Positions 8,539-16,451 are shown, counted from the stretch's first letter. The stretch is DNA of 19,355 nucleotides from Candidatus Cloacimonadota bacterium (GCA_014382685.1 JACNJG010000067.1:1-19355), one strand, 5' to 3'. The notes: generated by a model from the letters alone, not told the origin. Numbers and translations are program-made.

Positions 8539-9817
8539 GAGTGCATTCTTCTACTATCAATCCCTCATTATCAATCGTTAATTCCCTTGCAACAACCTTT
8601 TTTAACATTCCATTTTTAGCAGTGTTATTCTCATCTTTAAGAAAAACTCTTACATAATGGTCGGAAACCGAAGTCCAATATTCTCTATCCTTTGTTTCCA
8701 AAACTGCTTTCAAAGGAACCTTCTTTTCAATCAAATATTTTGAATATTCATTTTTTTTAGTCTGCCCTAATTTTAGCAAGCTTTGCATTCTTTTTTTGCT
8801 GACTGTTCCGCTCAAATCCCACTGCATTTCCGACGCCTTTGTGAATTTTCTGGGCGAATATCTGAAAACATGCAGATAGCTAACGGGAAGATTTTCAATA
8901 AAATTATATGTTTTACAGAATTCTTTATCTGTCTCACCGGGAAATCCAACTATCACATCACATCCGATAGCAGCATCGGGTATTGCAATTTTAATATTTT
9001 CGATGATCTTCTCGAAATCTGATGTGGAATATGTCCTGTTCATTTTTGCAAGCACAACGTCAGAACCGCTTTGCAGAGGTATATGAAAATGAGGACATAT
9101 CTTTTTTTGAGATGCGAGGAACCGGATCATATCATCATCAAAAAACATTGGCTCGATTGAACTCAGACGTATCTGCTGAATATCAGTTTGCACAAGTTCG
9201 TTGAGCAAATCCAGCAAATGATAATTTTCAAGATCAAAACCATAAAGCCCAAGATTGATGCCTGTCAGAATTATCTCTTTCACTCCTTTTTCTGCAAGAG
9301 TATTTACTTGATCTATGATAGATCGGAGCGGACGGCTTACCGGTTTTCCTCGAACAAAGGGAAGAATGCAATAAGCACAGAAAAAGTTACAACCATCCTG
9401 AACCTTCACAGGAACTCTTGTATGCAAGTAATATGAATCTGTAGAAAGTTCTAAAAAATCCTGCGGGTTCTCTTCTATTGATTTTTCAATATGATAAAAA
9501 ATTTCATGTTTTTGATTATTTGGAAAAAGGTATATTTGCTTGAGATTTTTTTCAAAGAAAGAGCTTCCCTTATTTACATAACAGCCGGCTACCACTACCT
9601 TTCCACCTTGAGAAATACTTTTTAAAGCCCTTCGAATTGCATATCGGGATTTGTACTCAGCCCGGTTCGTCACACAGCAGGTATTTATGATGGCAATATC
9701 AGGTTTTTCATTTAGATTGCAAAAAACGTAACCATGCTTAATGAATTGATCGAGTATTGCTTCGGATTCAAATTGGTTGGTTTTGCAGCCAAGAGTAGTT
9801 ATGGAAATCTTTTTCAC
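8531..9817 (-). CDS. mtaB: tRNA (t6A37) methylthiotransferase MtaB
   Basis: A 428-residue radical-SAM methylthiotransferase of the MiaB/MtaB/RimO superfamily. It adds a methylthio group to N6-threonylcarbamoyladenosine at position 37 of tRNAs that read ANN codons. The N-terminal domain has the three auxiliary-cluster cysteines: C11 (TLGCKTNQFE), C47 (NTCCVT) and C79 (VAGCY). The radical-SAM motif CxxxCxxC is C143, C147, C150. A C-terminal TRAM-like region spans about 360-428. The TLGCK(V/T)NQ(Y/F)E start is the mark that separates MtaB from MiaB and RimO. The start codon is GTG (9817), and the residues after it align with the usual family N terminus. It starts 12 bp after purN and overlaps mlaF by 8 bp, so it sits in an operon with unrelated envelope genes. 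Confidence 0.93.
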   Translation of the reverse strand: MKKISITTLGCKTNQFESEAILDQFIKHGYVFCNLNEKPDIAIINTCCVTNRAEYKSRYAIRRALKSISQGGKVVVAGCYVNKGSSFFEKNLKQIYLFPNNQKHEIFYHIEKSIEENPQDFLELSTDSYYLHTRVPVKVQDGCNFFCAYCILPFVRGKPVSRPLRSIIDQVNTLAEKGVKEIILTGINLGLYGFDLENYHLLDLLNELVQTDIQQIRLSSIEPMFFDDDMIRFLASQKKICPHFHIPLQSGSDVVLAKMNRTYSTSDFEKIIENIKIAIPDAAIGCDVIVGFPGETDKEFCKTYNFIENLPVSYLHVFRYSPRKFTKASEMQWDLSGTVSKKRMQSLLKLGQTKKNEYSKYLIEKKVPLKAVLETKDREYWTSVSDHYVRVFLKDENNTAKNGMLKKVVARELTIDNEGLIVEECTHD

Positions 9818-9829
9818 TCAGATTTTTAC

Positions 9830-10429
9830 TTATTTATGTGATTTGTGGAATTCATGAGCTACTTTTTCAATCACTTCGGGATAGAGCTGATGCTCGATCT
9901 TCAGAACTTCTTTTGCAATTTCCTCGGCAGATTTGCAATGATCAATTGGAATTTTCCGCTGTGCAATGATCTCACCTTCGTCATAGCGCTCATTCACATA
10001 ATGAACTGAAGCGCCGGAAAATTTCTCTTTCATTTGAAAAACTTCTTCATGAACGCGCATTCCGAACATACTTTTACCTCCAAATTTTGGGAGCAAAGCA
10101 GGATGAATGTTAATGATATCTCCCGAATATTTCTGCAGAAAATCCTCAGACAGTTTTCTCATAAATCCGGCAAGTACAACAAGATGCACATTATTTTTGT
10201 TGAGAAGTGCGAGGAGTTCTTGCTCAAATGTATTTTTATCATCGAGGAGTATGTATCGAACTCCGAATTTCTCAGCTCGTTGTTTGATAGGAGCATCTGC
10301 TCGTGTTATGATAAGAAATTTTGTTTCTATCGGCACATTACATTTCTGCAGATGTGTCATGATCGCTTCGAAGTTCGAGCCCCTGCTTCTTCCGGAAGTT
10401 AGGAATGCAATATTGAAGGTTTTCTGCAT
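9830..10429 (-). CDS. purN: Phosphoribosylglycinamide formyltransferase PurN
   Basis: The enzyme transfers a formyl group from 10-formyltetrahydrofolate to GAR, the third step of purine synthesis in the cytosol. From the chosen ATG it is 199 residues, the normal length. Seen in it: an N-terminal SGRSRGSNFEAI phosphate-binding loop (12-23), the catalytic INIHPALLP motif (106-114, with Asn107 and His109) and the conserved Asp near residue 150 (YDEGEII). The loop is two residues longer than the E. coli SGxGSN form. The frame stays open to a GTG at 10489, but the 20 extra codons come from an intergenic repeat-like sequence, so I prefer the internal ATG at 10429. No clear Shine-Dalgarno precedes it. 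It is the first gene of the purN-mtaB-mlaF-mlaD block, downstream of the 487-bp intergenic region. Confidence 0.92.
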   Translation of the reverse strand: MQKTFNIAFLTSGRSRGSNFEAIMTHLQKCNVPIETKFLIITRADAPIKQRAEKFGVRYILLDDKNTFEQELLALLNKNNVHLVVLAGFMRKLSEDFLQKYSGDIINIHPALLPKFGGKSMFGMRVHEEVFQMKEKFSGASVHYVNERYDEGEIIAQRKIPIDHCKSAEEIAKEVLKIEHQLYPEVIEKVAHEFHKSHK

Positions 10430-10629
10430 AATTATACTAAGTCGGATAAACCGGGAAAAATACAACCACGAATTAACACTAAAATACACAAATGAAAAAG
10501 ATAAGTAGAAAAATTATCTGTATGAATTCTCTCTAATAAAGAGGTTATAGAGACTGATGGAAATATTGTGCCAAAAATCATAGAACTAAGTCACTATCGT
10601 GTGACGTATTGCATAGATAGGATTTGCTG

Positions 10630-10655
10630 CATTCCCAAGCTGGGGCTTGGGAATG
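10630..10655. repeat. Perfect palindrome, 11-bp stem, 4-nt loop
   Basis: CATTCCCAAGC, loop TGGG, GCTTGGGAATG form a perfect 11-bp hairpin. No T-tract follows on either strand, so it is not a normal rho-independent terminator. The CCCAAGCT...AGCTTGGG type of element is, from general knowledge, a recurring REP-like palindrome in several unrelated phyla. Whether it is repeated in this genome cannot be told from one copy. Confidence 0.75.
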
Positions 10656-10765
10656 AGAACAAGAGCAGTGGGTTTTTTGAACGAGAAAAAATTACTTTCG
10701 TGATTTTCGTGTCTTTCGCCTGCAACGGCGTCTTGTCGGGGCGTCCTGTCAAGTCGTAATGAAAT

Positions 10766-10799
10766 GAAGACTGAAGCGAAGCGAAGACTGAAGCGCAGC
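10766..10799. repeat. Tandem 17-bp repeat (two units)
   Basis: The unit GAAGACTGAAGCGAAGC (10766-10782) is followed directly by GAAGACTGAAGCGCAGC (10783-10799), differing at one base. The sequence has an internal GAAGC periodicity. It lies inside the intergenic repeat mosaic. Confidence 0.8.
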
Positions 10800-10832
10800 G
10801 TAGTCGGGTGGTTAGAAGTTACTTTTTCATTT

Positions 10833-10866
10833 GCGTCTCTGCGTTCTTGTCTCAGCGTCTCTGCGT
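10833..10866. repeat. Direct 12-bp repeat GCGTCTCTGCGT, two copies 22 bp apart
   Basis: Identical copies lie at 10833-10844 and 10855-10866. The segment is of the GCGTCTCTGCGT kind found as dispersed intergenic repeats in many bacteria. Read on the minus strand it yields a pseudo-protein rich in Arg, Asp and Glu, a known annotation artefact. Confidence 0.75.
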
Positions 10867-10916
10867 GAATCTTCATTTTAAATACAATTTACTGGTAGAT
10901 TTCATTTGTTAAGTGC

Positions 10917-12005
10917 CTAAATAGATTTCTTCAGCATATCGATGAAATTTATCTCGCTTGGATTCACACGATTCAGTATTGCCAAATAATAGCTTATCAT
11001 ATCGCAGAGAAGAATGGTTGAGAAGGTCTTTCCCATCATAGTTTTTCCGTCAGTGAATATCTCGAGATATTCCACTTCTTCATGAGCAGGATTTTCCAGT
11101 TTCTTCTCTTCTTCGGACAGCCGGATAATATCTTTAAAAACCTGTACGCGTTTGATATATTTTTTTCTCTCCTCATAATCACTGATGAAGATTGGAACAA
11201 GCGAGTTATTGTAATAGCTCTCCCAGCCCTCTATCTCATTATGATTCATTTCTGAGAATGTGTTGCAGAAAGCATGGGTTTTTGCATTCTCATTGATCTG
11301 GCATTTGAACCTGTAGGCAAGTGGAAATAATTGGGGATTGCTGCTATAAATAACGGGAATCTTTTTAAAGATCTTCTGTGCCAAACCCTTCGCAAAATTT
11401 TTTGACTCTTCCACATCACGGTTGATTAGCTTAAGTTTATGGGTCAGGTTCAGAAGAGTGAGTTTCACATTGATATTCTGGTCCTCAATGAGCTCTAATT
11501 CTTCGAATATTTTGACGATCGAGAAAAACAAATGCCCTATCGCAGCACGTGGCTGGAATCCCGGCGGTATCAACTTGATAAGGTATCCTTCCTTTGCGCC
11601 GTAGTGTTTCAGTATTCCGCCGGATGTTACCATTGCGATCTGAGCGCCAGCTTCTTTCAGGATTTCAAAGCAAGATACTGTTTCTGCAGTATTTCCCGAA
11701 TAACTGCAAACGATACCAAGGGTTGTTTCATCAAGAAACGGAGGAATATTATAATCCTTAAATACACTGATCTTCAGGGTATCTCCGAATAGAGTTTTTG
11801 CGATATCCCCTGCGATGGCAGAGCCGCCCATTCCACAGATATACACTTTAGAAATATTCTTATAGTATCGTGCAATATCGCTTTTTTCCTGATTAAAATA
11901 GCTTTCCTTAATCTGCTGTGGAAGAGAAATGATCTGTTCATACATGTGCTCAGTATCAAATCGATTGAAATTTCCTGTATAATCTAAATTAATTAATGAA
12001 GACAT
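10917..12005 (-). CDS. Bifunctional phosphoglucose/phosphomannose isomerase
   Basis: A 362-residue sugar isomerase of the SIS-domain PGI/PMI family, first known from archaea and found in several bacterial phyla. It interconverts glucose-6-P or mannose-6-P with fructose-6-P, linking glycolysis to mannose-containing glycans. Evidence: the first SIS-domain loop CGMGGSAIAGD (57-67), the sugar-phosphate-binding CSYSGNTAET (100-109) and the catalytic SEMNHNEIEGW (251-261, with His255). A strong AAGGAGAG ribosome-binding site lies just before the ATG. The gene begins 34 bp after the ptsI stop, so it may be the last gene of the long block. It may supply the organism's glucose-6-P isomerase, but a separate pgi elsewhere cannot be excluded. 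Confidence 0.92.
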   Translation of the reverse strand: MSSLINLDYTGNFNRFDTEHMYEQIISLPQQIKESYFNQEKSDIARYYKNISKVYICGMGGSAIAGDIAKTLFGDTLKISVFKDYNIPPFLDETTLGIVCSYSGNTAETVSCFEILKEAGAQIAMVTSGGILKHYGAKEGYLIKLIPPGFQPRAAIGHLFFSIVKIFEELELIEDQNINVKLTLLNLTHKLKLINRDVEESKNFAKGLAQKIFKKIPVIYSSNPQLFPLAYRFKCQINENAKTHAFCNTFSEMNHNEIEGWESYYNNSLVPIFISDYEERKKYIKRVQVFKDIIRLSEEEKKLENPAHEEVEYLEIFTDGKTMMGKTFSTILLCDMISYYLAILNRVNPSEINFIDMLKKSI

Positions 12006-12039
12006 TACTCTCCTTTCTTCATCGAAAGTATGAAATTTT

Positions 12040-13761
12040 TTATTGTTTTGTTAACTGTTTATACACTCTTTGCAGTTCCTCTTGAGAAGTGCTCTGATGT
12101 TTTTTATAAAAATTCTCGAGTTCTGCAATAGTGAAACGCGATAGTATTTTTTTTATCTGAATAATACCACTGATATTTACACTAAAAGAGCGTAATCCCA
12201 AACCCAAAAGTAACGGAACAGCGATGGGATCACTTGCCATTTCTCCACATAATTTCACATCAATATTGTGTTTCTTTCCTGCCTTAATTGTTGTTCTGAT
12301 GAGTTCAATTACTGCAGGATCAAAATAGGTGAACTCATCGGCAAGAGCTTCGTTATTCCTATCCGCTGCCAGCACATATTGAGTGAGATCATTTGTGCCG
12401 ATACTAAAGAAATCTGCGTGCTTTGCAAACTGGTCTGCAAGAATTGCAGAAGATGGAATTTCAATCATAATACCAATTTCAATTTTATCATTAAACGCAA
12501 TTTTCTTCTTCCTGAGAAGTGCCATTTCTTCTTCAATAAGTTCGCGAGATTCAATTATTTCTTTTATCGAAGCAATCATTGGCAGCATGATCTTGAGATT
12601 TCCGTAAGCAGATGCCATAAGAATTCCTAGAATTTGCTGCCTAAATATCTCTTTGTATTTAAGCAGAAAACGGATACCTCTGCACCCAAGATTGGGATTT
12701 ACTTCCTTATGAAGTCCAAACTCTCTTTGCAGTTTATCCCCGCCAACATCAAAAGTACGTACATACACGGGCTTTCCATCAGGAAAATTTTCAATTACCT
12801 GCCTATATATTTTGAATTGACTCTCTGCTGAAGGAAAGGCATTTTCCATAAAATAGAGAAATTCTGTTCTGAACAGACCTACTCCATCTATGTACTGGAC
12901 TTCCGGAATTTCGCATTCTTCAGGAAATTCTATATTTCCCATAAGTTCGATCTTGGTTTTATCCTTTGTGAGAGTGGGAGTTTTTAGGAGTGCAATTTTT
13001 TCTTTAAAAATCTTCTTAGCATTCTTCTGAAAGACTTCATAATCTTTTATGTGCTTCTCGTCAGGTTCTAGAATGACTTTTCCTTCATCTCCATACACAA
13101 TAACAAAATCATTCTCCTTAAATTCTTTGAGAGCATTTTCAATATTAAAGATGACAGGAATACCAATGGATTTGGCAATTATTGCAGAATGAGAATGTGG
13201 TGAGCCCTTTTCCACAATGACAGCGAGAGGGTGTGAATCTTTAATACTCAATACCAGTGATGGAATGATTTCCGCCAATACAACAACCTTATTTCCCTTT
13301 ACAAAATCTTTGATATGAATATCCTGATAATGCATATTTCGAATGATACGCATTTTGATATCTTCAAAGTCTTCCTTTCGTTGGCTGAGCACTACATCAT
13401 CAATATCGGACAGGTGGTCGATCATTTTATTAAAATACTCCTGAACGGCTCTGTCAGCGGGTTTCAGTTCTTCTCTGATAATAATTGCGACATCCTCAAT
13501 AAGTATTTTATCTTTGAGGATTTCTTGGTGAGACTGCAGGATATTTCTTTCTTCTCTGGCTCGTGTTTCAAGGTAAGTGAGCAAAAGATCTATCTCACTG
13601 ATCGAGAGTGTAACAGCATTTTGAAAGCTCTTAATATGTTCCTCAACCTCAGAATCTTTGATATGTCCTTTCGAAACCGTATAAATATCACTATCTACAA
13701 GAGTAACATTACCGGCGATTAGTCCTGGAGCAATGGAATATCCAATATATTCTTTCATCAT
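12040..13761 (-). CDS. ptsI: Phosphoenolpyruvate-protein phosphotransferase (Enzyme I)
   Basis: Enzyme I takes phosphate from PEP onto an active-site His and passes it to HPr. The 573-residue length is normal. The swivelling phosphohistidine domain has HSHSAIIAK with the likely active His at 191. PEP-binding landmarks are GLFRTEFLY (295-303), RTFDVGGDK (335-343), NPNLGCRGIR (355-364), EIPSSA, SIGTNDLTQY and the proton-donor Cys505 in CGEMAS. The residues before the active His are GSPHSH, where model Enzyme I has GGRTSH. There are two consecutive start codons, at 13761 and 13758; GGAGAA fits the second better. The first overlaps the ptsH stop by 4 bp, so translation is coupled to HPr. No EIIA or EIIBC genes are visible. 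Confidence 0.95.
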   Translation of the reverse strand: MMKEYIGYSIAPGLIAGNVTLVDSDIYTVSKGHIKDSEVEEHIKSFQNAVTLSISEIDLLLTYLETRAREERNILQSHQEILKDKILIEDVAIIIREELKPADRAVQEYFNKMIDHLSDIDDVVLSQRKEDFEDIKMRIIRNMHYQDIHIKDFVKGNKVVVLAEIIPSLVLSIKDSHPLAVIVEKGSPHSHSAIIAKSIGIPVIFNIENALKEFKENDFVIVYGDEGKVILEPDEKHIKDYEVFQKNAKKIFKEKIALLKTPTLTKDKTKIELMGNIEFPEECEIPEVQYIDGVGLFRTEFLYFMENAFPSAESQFKIYRQVIENFPDGKPVYVRTFDVGGDKLQREFGLHKEVNPNLGCRGIRFLLKYKEIFRQQILGILMASAYGNLKIMLPMIASIKEIIESRELIEEEMALLRKKKIAFNDKIEIGIMIEIPSSAILADQFAKHADFFSIGTNDLTQYVLAADRNNEALADEFTYFDPAVIELIRTTIKAGKKHNIDVKLCGEMASDPIAVPLLLGLGLRSFSVNISGIIQIKKILSRFTIAELENFYKKHQSTSQEELQRVYKQLTKQ

Positions 13762-14024
13762 TCTTCTCCGAATTTTTCCTCGAAAAGTTCAACGATCTCT
13801 TCCATCATTTCCTGCTCGTCAACGCCATCAAAGAACAATTCCAGTTCCGTATCTTTACCAGCTCCCAGCATCATGATGCCCATGACACTTTTCCCATTGA
13901 TCTCCATATCATCTTTTCGAATAAGAAAATTGGATTTATATTTGGAAGCAGTTTTGGATATCAACGAAGCAGGACGAACGTGGATGCCAAGTTTATTTGT
14001 GAGCATAACAGTTATTGTGATCAT
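13758..14024 (-). CDS. ptsH: Phosphocarrier protein HPr
   Basis: An 88-residue HPr, normal length. It carries phosphate from Enzyme I on His15 (LGIHVRPAS, 13-20) and has the regulatory Ser46 in INGKSVMGI (42-50), the target of HPr kinase/phosphorylase. Both sites fall at the canonical residue numbers. The MMLGAGKDTELE segment is the usual C-terminal HPr signature. It lies directly between hprK (0-bp gap) and ptsI (4-bp overlap), so kinase, substrate and Enzyme I are made together. HPr here can be expected to act in regulation, as no permease is nearby. Confidence 0.96.
   Translation of the reverse strand: MITITVMLTNKLGIHVRPASLISKTASKYKSNFLIRKDDMEINGKSVMGIMMLGAGKDTELELFFDGVDEQEMMEEIVELFEEKFGEE
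13764..13769 (-). promoter_or_regulatory. Ribosome-binding site of ptsI (choice between two ATGs)
   Basis: GGAGAA on the minus strand lies 2 nt from the first ATG (13761) and 5 nt from the second (13758). The spacing favours the second ATG, which would give a 572-residue Enzyme I without the extra Met. Confidence 0.55.
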
Positions 14025-14993
14025 CTATTCTTGGTCAGTTTCAAGATAGGTTCGTATTCTGTTTTTGCGTTCAATTTCCATTTGAACTCTCTCATTAAAT
14101 ATTTCTGCTGCATTATGACCATAAACCTTGAGCATATGGTTCATAGCTATGACTTCAACGATGGCTGCTATGCTCTTACCTGGTGATACAGGCAGATATA
14201 CGATTGGAATTTCCACATCGAGTATGCGGTTAAAACGTTCCTTCAAACCAATTCTTTCATAGTCCATATTATGACGCCACGGAATTAGCTCAACCTGAGT
14301 TTCAATCCGTTTCTGCATTCTAATAGCGCGGATTCCAAACATAGTTTCAATATCGAGAAGTCCAATACCTCTGATTTCCATAAAATGTCCAAGCTGCTTA
14401 TTTACATCTCCTATGATGATATTCATTCTTTTTTTGATATGCACAACATCATCAGAAATAAGACGATGACCGCGTGATACCAACTCCAATGCACATTCGC
14501 TTTTCCCGATTCCACTCTGACCTGTGACAAGAATTCCCACACCGAACACATCAACAAGTGTTGCATGAATGGATTTGGAAGGTGCAAACCAGTCTTGCAG
14601 GAAATTTGATAAACTATGATATAGAGCAATAGTTTTCATGCGGGACTGGATCACAGGAATGTTATGTTCATCAGCAAGGAAAACCAGTTCTTTTGTGGGA
14701 AAAAGCCCTTTCGCGATCACAAAGCAGGGGATATCAAACTGAGAAAAGAGTTTCTTTATCTTATCATATCTCGTTGATGGTTCAAGGGATTTTAGATATT
14801 GAACTTCAGTTTCACCGAGCACCTGGATTCTATCGTAGGCATAAGTATCTGTAAATCCGGCAAAAGCAAGTCCCGGACGGGAAAGTTCAGGCGTAGTGAT
14901 TTCCTTTGAAAGTCCCTTTTTCTTTGAAAGAAGAGTAAAAGTTAAATCTTTCTGTTTAAGTTCGAATAACATTCCAACAGTTAATGCTTTCAT
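14025..14993 (-). CDS. hprK: HPr kinase/phosphorylase
   Basis: A 322-residue bifunctional enzyme that phosphorylates HPr at Ser46 with ATP or PPi and removes the phosphate with Pi. The N-terminal half (about 1-130) is the receiver-like domain. The catalytic half has IHATLVDVFGVG (142-153, with His143), the P-loop GQSGIGKS (158-165), the Asp pair at 181-182 and the family signature MEIRGIGLLDI (205-215), followed by LPVSPGKSIAAIVEV (268-282). A GAGG ribosome-binding site lies about 6 nt before the ATG, overlapping the hpf end region (11-bp gap). The stop abuts the ptsH start with no gap. In some proteobacteria hprK also lies beside PTS genes and hpf. Confidence 0.96.
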   Translation of the reverse strand: MKALTVGMLFELKQKDLTFTLLSKKKGLSKEITTPELSRPGLAFAGFTDTYAYDRIQVLGETEVQYLKSLEPSTRYDKIKKLFSQFDIPCFVIAKGLFPTKELVFLADEHNIPVIQSRMKTIALYHSLSNFLQDWFAPSKSIHATLVDVFGVGILVTGQSGIGKSECALELVSRGHRLISDDVVHIKKRMNIIIGDVNKQLGHFMEIRGIGLLDIETMFGIRAIRMQKRIETQVELIPWRHNMDYERIGLKERFNRILDVEIPIVYLPVSPGKSIAAIVEVIAMNHMLKVYGHNAAEIFNERVQMEIERKNRIRTYLETDQE

Positions 14994-15004
14994 TATTGCC
15001 TCAT

Positions 15005-15514
15005 TTATTGAATTTCAGTGACTTCGTAGCCGTTTTTGATCTTTTTTATTATCGCATACTTATCTGTTCCCGTATTTCGAAAAAGAAGGAAACCATTTTC
15101 CCTATTACTGAACTCGTCAATTGCTCTATCAAGGTCAAGTTCTACGGGTTTAACAGTTTTTTGAATGATATTCAAAGTAGCTACTTCAGTCTTTTCCAAC
15201 TCCTTGAGCGCCACCTTATCATTTGAATGATGCCGCTTCATCTTTCCGATTTGTTTTTTGATCTGCCTCTCGATTTTTCTAATTACACTATCAATAGCAG
15301 TGTACATATCCTGTTCGCGAGCTTTAGCAACTAAGTTCAGTTTTTTTACACTCAGATTTAATTCAGCAATATTCCTGTTTTTCTCGGCCCGTAATATCAT
15401 CTCAGCGACGATAATATGGTCGAAATACCTTTTAAGTCCTCTCATTGCGCTATCCGCATAATCCTTGATAGGATCGGTTAATTCGAAATGACGTGCAGTA
15501 ATTGTGATTTGCAT
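15005..15514 (-). CDS. hpf: Ribosome hibernation promoting factor, long form
   Basis: A 169-residue HPF/RaiA protein. The N-terminal domain (about 1-98) has the beta-alpha-beta fold signature ITARHFELTDPIKDYA and the basic KKLNLVAKAREQDMYTAID segment that binds the 30S decoding region. After a basic linker, a C-terminal domain (about 120-169; LDLDRAIDEF, GFLLFRNTG, YEVTEIQ) is of the type that dimerises in long HPF and makes 100S ribosomes. It is shorter than the Firmicutes long form by roughly 15-20 residues, mainly in the linker. GAGGT lies 8 nt before the ATG. It is placed between lipA and hprK; in many proteobacteria hpf likewise follows lptB-rpoN and precedes PTS genes. Confidence 0.93.
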   Translation of the reverse strand: MQITITARHFELTDPIKDYADSAMRGLKRYFDHIIVAEMILRAEKNRNIAELNLSVKKLNLVAKAREQDMYTAIDSVIRKIERQIKKQIGKMKRHHSNDKVALKELEKTEVATLNIIQKTVKPVELDLDRAIDEFSNRENGFLLFRNTGTDKYAIIKKIKNGYEVTEIQ

Positions 15515-15530
15515 AGTTTCATACCTCGCT

Positions 15531-16406
15531 TTATTTATTTTGTAGAATGGTTGCCAAATCTTGAGAATAATAGGAACTTCTCACTAATGGTGCAGATTCA
15601 ATATAGAGAAATCCCATTTTCATTCCCTTTGTTTTATAATCTTTAAAAATTTTTGGATGGATATATTCCTGCACCGGAAAATTCTTTGTTGTTGCCTGAA
15701 GATACTGCCCGATCGTCAGCATATCTGTTCCAACCTTTCTGGCGTCTTCCATTACCTGCAATACTTCATCATGAGATTCGCCCAATCCAACCATAATACC
15801 TGTCTTTGTAATGATCTTTGGATCCTGCTGCTTCACCCTTTCCAAAAGTGAAAGGGAGCGTTCATAATCTGCTTGAGGTCTGATGGTTGAATACAATCGC
15901 TTAATGGTTTCGAGATTATGATTGAAGATTGTCGGTTTTTCTTTTATAACAGTGTCAATTGCATTTTCATTACCTTTGAAATCGGGAGTAAGCACTTCGA
16001 TAAATACCTTATCTCCGAGCAAAGCCCTGATCTCTTTTATGGTTTGCTGGAAATGAGCAGCTCCCCCATCTTCAAGATCATCGCGTGTTACAGAGGTGAC
16101 GATAACATGCTTCAGACCAAGTTTGTGAGACATTTCTGCGACTCTTCGTGGTTCGTCAGGATCGAGTGGCAAGGCATGTGTAGTAGTGGGAATTGCACAG
16201 AATTTGCAATTGCGAGTACATTCATTACCCATAATAAGGAACACTGCAGAACCCTTTTCAAAGCATTCTCCCCGATTTGGACATCGTGCACTTTCACATA
16301 CTGTATGAAGCTTAAACTTCGAGAGCATTTTCGTGAGATTGGCAGTATTCGATGCACCAAGCATCTCTGCCCTTAACCAGGATGGTTTTCTTGCAAGTTT
16401 ATTCAT
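15531..16406 (-). CDS. lipA: Lipoyl synthase
   Basis: A 291-residue radical-SAM enzyme that inserts two sulfurs into octanoyl groups on lipoyl-dependent dehydrogenase subunits or GcvH. The auxiliary cluster cysteines are C37, C42 and C48 (CESARCPNRGEC), the radical-SAM cysteines C63, C67 and C70 (CTRNCKFC), and the conserved C-terminal RSSY is at 276-279, whose Ser ligates the auxiliary cluster. TxMLGxxxxRxCxFC-type context and MGLGE-like VGLGES are present. All key residues are intact. No lipB or lplA is in the window. It sits 45 bp after lptB and 16 bp before hpf, at the place where many proteobacteria have rpoN. Confidence 0.96.
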   Translation of the reverse strand: MNKLARKPSWLRAEMLGASNTANLTKMLSKFKLHTVCESARCPNRGECFEKGSAVFLIMGNECTRNCKFCAIPTTTHALPLDPDEPRRVAEMSHKLGLKHVIVTSVTRDDLEDGGAAHFQQTIKEIRALLGDKVFIEVLTPDFKGNENAIDTVIKEKPTIFNHNLETIKRLYSTIRPQADYERSLSLLERVKQQDPKIITKTGIMVGLGESHDEVLQVMEDARKVGTDMLTIGQYLQATTKNFPVQEYIHPKIFKDYKTKGMKMGFLYIESAPLVRSSYYSQDLATILQNK

Positions 16407-16451
16407 GTATTTTATATTAGAATTTTTTTAGAAAAAGTAAAAAAGGCAAAC

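Larger units (their letters stand above)
10430..10916. other. 487-bp gene-free region rich in repeats
   Basis: No convincing gene lies here. The stretch separates the pgi/pmi and purN genes, both on the minus strand, so it must hold any promoter for the purN block. It contains a segment of the form CCACGAATTAACAC (from about 10466), a perfect palindrome (10630-10655), a CTTTCGTGATTTTCGTG segment (10695-10718), an 11-nt near-repeat GGCGTCYTGTC (10727-10737 and 10740-10750), a 17-nt tandem pair (10766-10799) and a 12-nt repeat GCGTCTCTGCGT (10833-10844 and 10855-10866). From general knowledge, CGTG-rich and GCGTCTCTGCGT-type segments occur as dispersed intergenic repeats in many genomes. I saw no clear -35/-10 pair or T-tracted terminator. 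Confidence 0.75.

Noticed and set aside
10431..10436. Perfect TATAAT on the minus strand
   Set aside because: It lies one base before the purN ATG, so transcription would begin inside the gene, and there is no -35 element at the right distance.
10430..10489. 20-codon N-terminal extension of PurN from a GTG at 10489
   Set aside because: The extension is encoded by the CCACGAATTAACAC-type repeat segment, and known PurN proteins start right at the position of the ATG at 10429.
10586..10876. A 96-codon open frame on the minus strand in the intergenic region
   Set aside because: Its Arg/Asp/Glu-rich start (AETLRQERRDANE-like) and internal HENHE are translations of the dispersed repeat segments; it has no family resemblance and no ribosome-binding site. 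It is a typical spurious gene call.
13315..13722. 135-codon forward open frame opposite ptsI
   Set aside because: Fully inside the intact Enzyme I gene on the other strand, with no start signal or recognisable domain.
15918..16376. 152-codon forward open frame opposite lipA
   Set aside because: It is entirely antisense to lipA, whose cluster cysteines and length are intact; its cysteine-rich composition is an effect of the opposite frame.
16407..16451. AT-rich 45-bp gap between lptB and lipA as a promoter
   Set aside because: TTGCCT and TAATAT elements are present, but they are about 24 bp apart, too far for a normal promoter; a start here cannot be supported from sequence alone.
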